DNA from: Algoriphagus boritolerans DSM 17298 = JCM 18970
GTDB taxonomy: Bacteria > Bacteroidota > Bacteroidia > Cytophagales > Cyclobacteriaceae
Direction: 5' to 3'
Length of the DNA stretch: 64,000 nucleotides
Assembly (NCBI RefSeq): GCF_900108085.1
Contig: NZ_FNVR01000016.1
Span: 32,768 to 96,767 of the forward strand
In this document: positions 60,401 through 64,000 of the stretch, piece by piece
How the letters are laid out: every line of letters starts with the position of its first letter
Position numbering within the stretch: the first letter of the stretch is position 1
The notes under the pieces: generated by a model
Databases searched by the model: none
What the model was told of the DNA's origin: nothing
The model's input: only the letters and a program-made list of their open reading frames with translations
Position numbers and translations under genes: made by a program

Positions 60401-61384
60401 AGTGATGCTGAGCTCCAAGCCTACATTGAAAAGCCGTTCTTCATGGGTGGCACCAAATTGACTGGGTTTTCCCAATCGGCTGATTTTGTCCAGGCTGTCC
60501 AGCTCGGTAATCGTGCTTTCCAAAATGGAACCCACATTCCGCTCCCCAACCTTACTTCTCCCAATTATCTTTTTTCCGCCATCGTTGGTTTCGCTTAGTC
60601 CAATGATATGCAGCAGTTCGCTGTAAAATCGTCTGTCCAAGCTGTTGCTGTCGTTCGCAAAAGGCAGCTTTAGCAAATGCTCGGGTGAAAGGAGTTTGAA
60701 AAGGGCAATTAACTTGATATCATCGTTTTTGTCCGCATTGCGCAGTGGCTTTTCATAGTCCCGGAAATCAAAGTAAGTGAAAGGAATCTGATCCTTTACC
60801 TTTTCAATGGCGGGTTCAGCGATGTTTTTGTAGAAAAAATCCGTCTTAAACTCTGACAACCTCCCAGCTTCAAAGTCCTCGAATTTCTTAACCAATACCT
60901 TGTCTTGGGCAAAATACCGATCAAAGGCGAGTGCGTCGAAAATAAACCACTCGTGAATATTTGTAACGACCAGATGTTTTATTTCCAGGTTATTATTGGT
61001 AATGCGTTCACGTAGATAATACAACACCAACTCCTGAAAAGCCTTGTAGTTGAGGTTGGACTTGCTGATCATGTCCGCCTTATTGGTTGGCTTTTTGGCT
61101 TCTATGATGACCCCCACGCTTGACTTGGCACTTTCTCCAACGTGGATGACCAAATCATTTTTGTCTTTGATGTTAACAAAGTGGGAGGGGTCGTAATAGG
61201 TTTTTTTTAAAAAGTCAATGACGAGATTCTTGTGAAATTCCTCATATGCATTTTCAGATTCATTGATTCGGTCGATAAGTTGGATGAGATTCGATTTAAA
61301 GCTCTCAATAGCTGTCCGATTGGGCTTTACTTTTCGGAATGCTGGATTTAGGGCCTGTTTGGGTTTGAGAAACTTATCGGTCAT
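57449..61384 (-). CDS. type IIG restriction-modification enzyme (Eco57I-like, DUF7149 type)
   Basis: 1311 residues from MTDKFLKPKQALNPAFRK; 15 further in-frame residues lie upstream. Order: an N-terminal nuclease-like part with 'GVIIEAKKPTNKADM' (E-x-K, about 97-111); SAM-binding motif I 'DPAVGSGHFLVSVLNEL' (about 562); catalytic 'VIGNPPYIRQEEF' (NPPY, about 870), implying N6-adenine methylation; a C-terminal TaqI/Eco57I-type target-recognition region from about 1010, with 'PFLAGRDIKRYQ'. One polypeptide both cuts and methylates. An in-frame 33-bp palindrome (59328-59360) adds about 12 residues before 'RELETLPNIDINIKVGNSL'. Confidence 0.92.
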   Translation of the reverse strand: MTDKFLKPKQALNPAFRKVKPNRTAIESFKSNLIQLIDRINESENAYEEFHKNLVIDFLKKTYYDPSHFVNIKDKNDLVIHVGESAKSSVGVIIEAKKPTNKADMISKSNLNYKAFQELVLYYLRERITNNNLEIKHLVVTNIHEWFIFDALAFDRYFAQDKVLVKKFEDFEAGRLSEFKTDFFYKNIAEPAIEKVKDQIPFTYFDFRDYEKPLRNADKNDDIKLIALFKLLSPEHLLKLPFANDSNSLDRRFYSELLHIIGLSETNDGGKKIIGRSKVGERNVGSILESTITELDSLDKISRLGKPSQFGATHEERLFNVGLELSITWINRILFLKLLEAQLINYHQGDRSYSFLNREKIRNYDDLNSLFFKVLARKYQDRSEEINQIFGNVPYLNSSLFEPTDMEHDTLFISNLRDEKSILIIGSTVLKNDQGKKRTGSLPALEYLLEFLNAYDFSSEGSEDIQEDNKTLINASVLGLIFEKINGYKDGSVFTPGFITMYMSAKTIRKTIVQKFNQAKGWNCQTFEELKEDIQEEIRSGNRKEVRRIANEIINSLKIVDPAVGSGHFLVSVLNELIAIKSELKILVDSNFDPISSHVVEVVNDELIIADLEGNLFEYKYLSKESQRIQETLFHEKQTIIENCLFGVDINPNSVKICRLRLWIELLKNAYYKTPTLQGFETLGGFQGRELETLPNIDINIKVGNSLVSRFELDSDLKSALKGAWKIEDYKTAVSTYRNAKSKDEKKAMDALIGQIKSNFRTTIAKTSKEQQALDRLGYELFKLTGKGRDGYGMMLFEEGELKNSDKKLEKKRVEKVKKLESEIEKFTKIIKEIKDSKIYENAFEWRFEFPEVLNDEGDFVGFDVVIGNPPYIRQEEFSDLKPYLQSRFKTFAGTADLYVYFVELSMNLLRDSGDFVFIIPNKWMRAGYGKSLRNYVKTFQINELLDFGDLPVFEEATTYPLIISLSKSHAGEKFRAVNLDTLDFPAGMDTYLKENQLEVSPAGLSDSGWTLTDSRSQALLLKLKSQGVPLSEYVDGKIFYGIKTGYNEAFVIDLETKERLIAEDPRSAEVIKPFLAGRDIKRYQSPNPEKFLILFPKGFTIKSNLPDGDPNKISHVNEPPRYGYMDYDPALEWLKSNFPAIAKHLKPFEKAARKRTDQGDFWWELRACDYYGEFEKNKIIIPAIVKSASYAYDTKNQFSNDKTTIIPTTDLFLLGILNSKTIDFYLKAIASTKQNGYFEYKPVYIAQLPILNPEPKIKDQIEELVIEILETKKQDPTSDTSTLEAEIDQLVYDLYGLSEEEIGIVEGSEK
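59328..59360. repeat. 33-bp perfect palindrome inside the type IIG gene
   Basis: The arms AACCCTCCAAGGGTT and AACCCTTGGAGGGTT (15 bp each, perfect) flank TCG. The palindrome codes for TLQGFETLGGF without breaking the frame. Confidence 0.8.
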
Positions 61385-61565
61385 TAGGAAATCAACTTGC
61401 TTGGAAAAAAATCTGTACACAAGATGCATTTTTTTTGACTAAAAAGTGAAGTATAGGATAAAGAGTTGGAAAAAATTAAGACAACTTTTGTCGTTTTATC
61501 AGAGTCTAGCTCTTATTCCAAGGTTTTGAAAAAATGTATAAATAATTCATACTCCTTAAATAATG

Positions 61566-61805
61566 TCAAACCGTCTTTTTGAGCTTGTCAGAAATGAAAA
61601 CCTTAATCACGCTTTGCCTAGTTATCCCTAGATTTCTAGCTACTTTGTCCAATTCCTGAACCATCCATTCCGGAAAGTCAACACTCACTCTTCTTGATTT
61701 TTGGCCAGGTCTAGTACTATTTTCCAAATCAAGAAATTCATTGAGATTTTCATTGCCGTCAAATTTTTCGTCAAATTCAGCCGCTGTGATAGATTTCTTT
61801 TTCAT
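61566..61805 (-). CDS. brnA: BrnA-type antitoxin (CopG fold)
   Basis: 79 residues. The C-terminal half is a ribbon-helix-helix: 'RRVSVDFPEWMVQELDKVARNLGITRQSVIKVFISDKL' (about 38-75), typical of BrnA antitoxins acting on BrnT. The N-terminal 'AAEFDEKFDGNENLNEFLD' is the toxin-facing arm. Its start overlaps the 3' remnant of the brnT toxin gene, which is broken, so this antitoxin is probably orphaned. Confidence 0.88.
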   Translation of the reverse strand: MKKKSITAAEFDEKFDGNENLNEFLDLENSTRPGQKSRRVSVDFPEWMVQELDKVARNLGITRQSVIKVFISDKLKKTV

Positions 61806-62129
61806 TTTCTCTGGATCTTCCTACCGAAATAATTCTTTTTTAATCTAGGCGTAGTGTATAAATGGTTGACCAAATAGTTTCATTAAGTTCGGCAATCATC
61901 ATAAATCGCTTTTAATGTGTCTATAATTGATTTTCATAGGTCACATGGAATCTCGCTTGCTTGATTGTTATCCCCAGTGTGTCTCGGTTACTTCATGCTC
62001 GATTTCATCTACTGTACGTGGTTCAATCACGATCCTATTCGGATCGTTCCATAATATTTTTGATTCTTCAAAATGAATTCCATGTTTGATTTTATTGGAC
62101 TCGTTTTTTAATGAATCAAATTCAAACAT
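61777..62129 (-). pseudogene. brnT: decayed BrnT-type toxin
   Basis: The first 53 codons from ATG 62129 ('MFEFDSLKNESNKIKHGIHF', then 'ILWNDPNRIVIEPRTVDE') are good BrnT, but a TAA follows at 61968-61970. About 70 bp further on, a second stretch resembles the BrnT C-terminus ('IWSTIYTLRL', stop, 'KRIISVGRSRENEKEIYHS') in another frame and with an internal stop, ending at 61777. BrnT is normally about 90 residues. An insertion, a frameshift and a stop all point to loss of the RNase toxin while brnA stays open. Confidence 0.75.
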
Positions 62130-62213
62130 AAATCTGACTTGTCTGACTTGCCTGGAAAACTCCATTAATGTAGCTAAAAGTTGTAAAAAAGGCTTAATAA
62201 TTAAGCTAAGCAA

Positions 62214-62436
62214 AAAATGTTAGATCAGGTGGAAGGGTTTTTCCCAAATACCTTTACTTCCCGATACAAAAAATAGTGAACCCTTATATATCAGGGCTTT
62301 CCGAAGATTGGGCAACAAATAGCCAACAACAACTGATTAAGCAAGGGAAAACGCTACACAAAGAAAAGAAAAATCTTTGTTGATGGTAGGGTGTGCTGTG
62401 CCTTATCATAGACAAAAGCAAAGATAAGATTTCTAC
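62214..62436. other. gap without a gene, possible island boundary
   Basis: About 220 bp. I see no complete open frame or strong hairpin. It separates the defence island from the cassette on the right and could hold an attachment or junction sequence; none was recognised. Confidence 0.4.
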
Positions 62437-62658
62437 TTACCTAAGTTGCTTTGCAACTGTTTCCGGTTGCAAGCCCATGTACTGGCAAAACTCATCAACA
62501 GTAACAACCTGGTGCTGCTGCTTTTTAAAGTGATCTTTAATCTTCTTGATGAGGTTTCTTCCATACCTGTCGCTTCTGCCTGTGATTACCTGAATGTCCT
62601 TCGGATAAATGCACAGTCTATTCATTATTTCAATTATACTTCTTAATACACTATCCAT
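62437..62658 (-). CDS. 73-aa basic hypothetical protein
   Basis: 73 residues from MDSVLRSIIEIMNRLCIYPK; a longer frame adds six residues but the promoter lies just upstream of this ATG. Helical and basic, with 'DIQVITGRSDRYGRNLIKKIKDHFKKQQ' (about 21-48), then 'VTVDEFCQYMGLQPETVAKQL', which could be a small helix-turn-helix-like segment. I do not recognise a characterised family. It is divergent from the 249-aa gene, with a near-consensus promoter of its own. Confidence 0.7.
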   Translation of the reverse strand: MDSVLRSIIEIMNRLCIYPKDIQVITGRSDRYGRNLIKKIKDHFKKQQHQVVTVDEFCQYMGLQPETVAKQLR

Positions 62659-62693
62659 ACCGATGATATACTTCAAATATGAAAGTGATACTG

Positions 62694-62724
62694 CAAATAT
62701 AAATCATTTTCATAGGCGGTGAAA
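62694..62724 (-). promoter_or_regulatory. promoter of the 73-aa gene
   Basis: In minus-strand sense: TTTC, 19 bp, TATATTTG. This matches the Bacteroidota TTTG-N19/20-TANNTTTG pattern with one change in the -33 element. The -7 box (62694-62701) is 35 bp upstream of the ATG. Confidence 0.65.
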
Positions 62725-62774
62725 GTGTGTTTGTTGGAATAATGCGGAAGAAACGGAACGGATGACTTTCAACT

Positions 62775-62806
62775 TTTGCATAGCCTAAATACTGCTTCTA
62801 TTTTTG
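62775..62806 (+). promoter_or_regulatory. consensus promoter of the 249-aa gene
   Basis: TTTG at 62775-62778, exactly 20 bp, then TATTTTTG at 62799-62806: an exact fit to the Bacteroidota consensus. It leaves a leader of about 60 nt before the ATG at 62872. Confidence 0.75.
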
Positions 62807-62871
62807 TTTTCAAATGCTGATAAAACAGCTAAAAAAGAAACGGTTTTACTAACTCATAAAAATTTTAAGCA

Positions 62872-63621
62872 ATGGCAAAATTAAAAGGTATTCTAAAAAT
62901 TGAAGGAACTCTGGATGAGTTAACATTCTACAAAACACAAGATGGCCACCTGGTGAAAACCAAAGGTGGTGTTTCTGCTGACCGTATTGCAAATGATCCA
63001 AACTTTCAGCGTACCCGTGAAAACGGTTCTGAATTTGGAAGCTCTGCAACTGCCGGAAAAGTTCTCCGCAATGCAGTTCGTAATTTGATGATGAACGCTG
63101 CTGACAATCGTGTTACCAGTCGTTTAACGCAAATCATGACGCAAATCAAAAATTACGATGTGGCTTCTCCTCGTGGTGAACGCACCGTTGCCGATGGTAT
63201 TGCTGATCCTGCTGCATTGGCGTTGTTGAAAGATTTTGATTTCAACGACAAAGCTCTTTTGAGTGGTGTGATGTTTGCACCCTTTACTGTTGTGCCTCTT
63301 ACCGGGGTAATCAACATTCCTGCCTTTGTACCGATTAATGATATTTCGTATCCTTCAGGGGCTACACATATCAGCATGAAAGGTGCTTTTGCAAATGTTG
63401 ACTTCACAAATGAAATCAGTGCAATTGAGTACAGCCCTGTAACCAACTTGCCGATTGACGGAACCAACACTCCTGTAACACTTACTCCTGCCGGTGTTCC
63501 TGCTGGTACTGGCACTAAGTTTTACCTGTTGCTGATTGAGTTCTTTCAGGAAGTGAATGGTATTCAGTATTCGCTTAAAAATGGCTCATACAACGTGTTG
63601 AACATCGTTGATGCTGCATAA
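62872..63621 (+). CDS. 249-aa protein of unknown function
   Basis: 249 residues, no signal peptide or membrane helix. N-terminal 'MAKLKGILKIEGTLDELTFY' and 'HLVKTKGGVSADRIANDPNF' look like a compact beta-rich start, then a helical Arg/Asn-rich segment ('ATAGKVLRNAVRNLMMNAAD', 'RVTSRLTQIMTQIKNYD'), and a beta-rich C-terminal half with Pro/Thr-rich turns ('TPVTLTPAGVPAGTGTK'). Codon use and composition differ from the housekeeping genes. I do not recognise the family for certain. It lies next to an IS1182-type element and probably arrived by transfer. Role unknown; phage or structural-type beta protein is only a guess. Confidence 0.75.
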   Translation: MAKLKGILKIEGTLDELTFYKTQDGHLVKTKGGVSADRIANDPNFQRTRENGSEFGSSATAGKVLRNAVRNLMMNAADNRVTSRLTQIMTQIKNYDVASPRGERTVADGIADPAALALLKDFDFNDKALLSGVMFAPFTVVPLTGVINIPAFVPINDISYPSGATHISMKGAFANVDFTNEISAIEYSPVTNLPIDGTNTPVTLTPAGVPAGTGTKFYLLLIEFFQEVNGIQYSLKNGSYNVLNIVDAA

Positions 63622-63654
63622 AAATTGTTCGTTCTTTCAGTTAGGAAAAAGCCC

Positions 63655-64000
63655 TGCCGATTTGGAGGCCACTGAAAAAGTCCTTTAATGGTTAATTGTT
63701 AGTAAAAAAAGGTGTAAGAAAATTACTTTTCTACACCTTTTTTTGTATCTTTTTGTGTATAAAATACTCAATTTCATGCTGTTACATCAACAAAAGATTA
63801 AGTTCAGTGAGTATGGCTCCATTTATGATTTGATAGTGCCAAAGGACAATCTTCTTCGAAAGATTAATGACATCATAGATTTTAGTTTTGTTTACCAAGA
63901 GCTGGTTAATAAATACTGTACTAATAACGGACGTATGGCTCAAAGCCCTGTTCGGATGTTTAAGTACCTGTTGCTTAAAACCATCTATACCTTGTCAGAT
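63655..64000 (+). mobile_element. IS1182-family insertion sequence, left part
   Basis: The left end is placed near 63655-63690, where 'GGCCACTGAAAAAGTCC' resembles IS1182-type terminal repeats. A hairpin with arms AAAAAAAGGTGTA and TACACCTTTTTTT (about 63705-63743) follows. The transposase starts at 63776 and runs off the window. The exact border cannot be fixed without the right end. Confidence 0.6.
63776..64000 (+). CDS. IS1182-family transposase (3' partial)
   Basis: The first 75 codons of a DDE transposase: 'MLLHQQKIKFSEYGSIYDLI' then 'VPKDNLLRKINDIIDFSFVY' and 'NGRMAQSPVRMFKYLLLKTI', matching the N-terminal DUF772-type domain of IS1182/IS5-like transposases. The frame is open to the window edge. 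Catalytic residues lie outside the window. Confidence 0.88.
   Translation, partial: MLLHQQKIKFSEYGSIYDLIVPKDNLLRKINDIIDFSFVYQELVNKYCTNNGRMAQSPVRMFKYLLLKTIYTLSD

Noticed and set aside
52000..62200. CRISPR array or Cas genes in the defence island
   Set aside because: No regularly spaced direct repeats and no Cas-like proteins were seen.
62214..62436. Integrase attachment site
   Set aside because: The position next to the island is suggestive, but no direct repeat or integrase gene was found in the window.
1..64000. tRNA genes or rRNA
   Set aside because: No cloverleaf-type or rRNA conserved segments were recognised; rnpB is the only structured RNA supported.

Overview
The window reads as chromosome of a Bacteroidota bacterium, most likely Cytophagales and plausibly near Cyclobacteriaceae (Algoriphagus-like). 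The support is an alpha-beta fused 2-oxoacid dehydrogenase E1, a SusC/FecA-type receptor with a carboxypeptidase-like N-domain, menaquinone synthesis (MenA), HYC_CC_PP and DUF3109 proteins, GxxExxY cassettes, a PLP-type arginine decarboxylase, TANNTTTG-type promoters and many short palindromic dispersed repeats. This is family-level inference; no 16S or marker tree was available.

Layout. 1-8 kb: LysE exporter (cut by the window edge), two envelope proteins, alanine dehydrogenase, fused E1, a lipoprotein and an orphan LuxE-type acyl-protein synthetase. 8-12 kb: a sigma54-type response regulator without a DNA-binding domain, lying 20 bp downstream of the RNase P RNA gene, then a TonB-dependent receptor broken by a large internal deletion. 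12-30 kb: housekeeping genes: SUI1 factor, universal stress protein, MenA, lipoprotein glutathione peroxidase, ArgS, arginase, arginine decarboxylase, EtfBA plus a bifunctional nuclease, a nucleoside transporter, an M28 peptidase, a pseudouridine synthase, MnmA and ArfB. Two MITE-like elements with similar termini fill the argS-arginase gap (with a GxxExxY gene inside) and the rluA-mnmA gap (empty).

30-45 kb: a copper/silver resistance block. It holds a PepSY membrane protein, a CHY zinc-finger protein with a signal peptide, a mini-lipoprotein, a CusB-TolC-CusA type RND efflux set, an HYC_CC_PP protein, a free HMA metallochaperone, a CopA P-type ATPase, and an AraC regulator with a metal-binding-like N-terminus. 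A subtilisin-like lipoprotein sits inside the block. 45-48 kb: the oxidative pentose phosphate entry (ROK glucokinase, Zwf, Pgl). 48-52 kb: a Rossmann oxidoreductase, a Tat-signal aminotransferase and an AEC-type permease.

52-62.2 kb: a defence and toxin-antitoxin island. It has an orphan HipB-like repressor with three operator-like boxes exactly 40 bp apart, a zeta-type toxin with an overlapping 81-aa partner, a RhuM-Fic fusion, HigBA, a membrane-anchored PD-(D/E)xK nuclease, a DUF4238 protein translationally coupled to a type IIG restriction-modification enzyme, and an intact BrnA next to a decayed BrnT. 62.2-64 kb: a cassette of unknown function (a 73-aa and a 249-aa protein with divergent consensus promoters) and the start of an IS1182-family transposase at the window edge.

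A recurring theme is short palindromic repeats inside functional genes. They occur in rnpB stem-loops and, without breaking the frame, in copA, in tolC (before the signal peptide) and in the type IIG enzyme.
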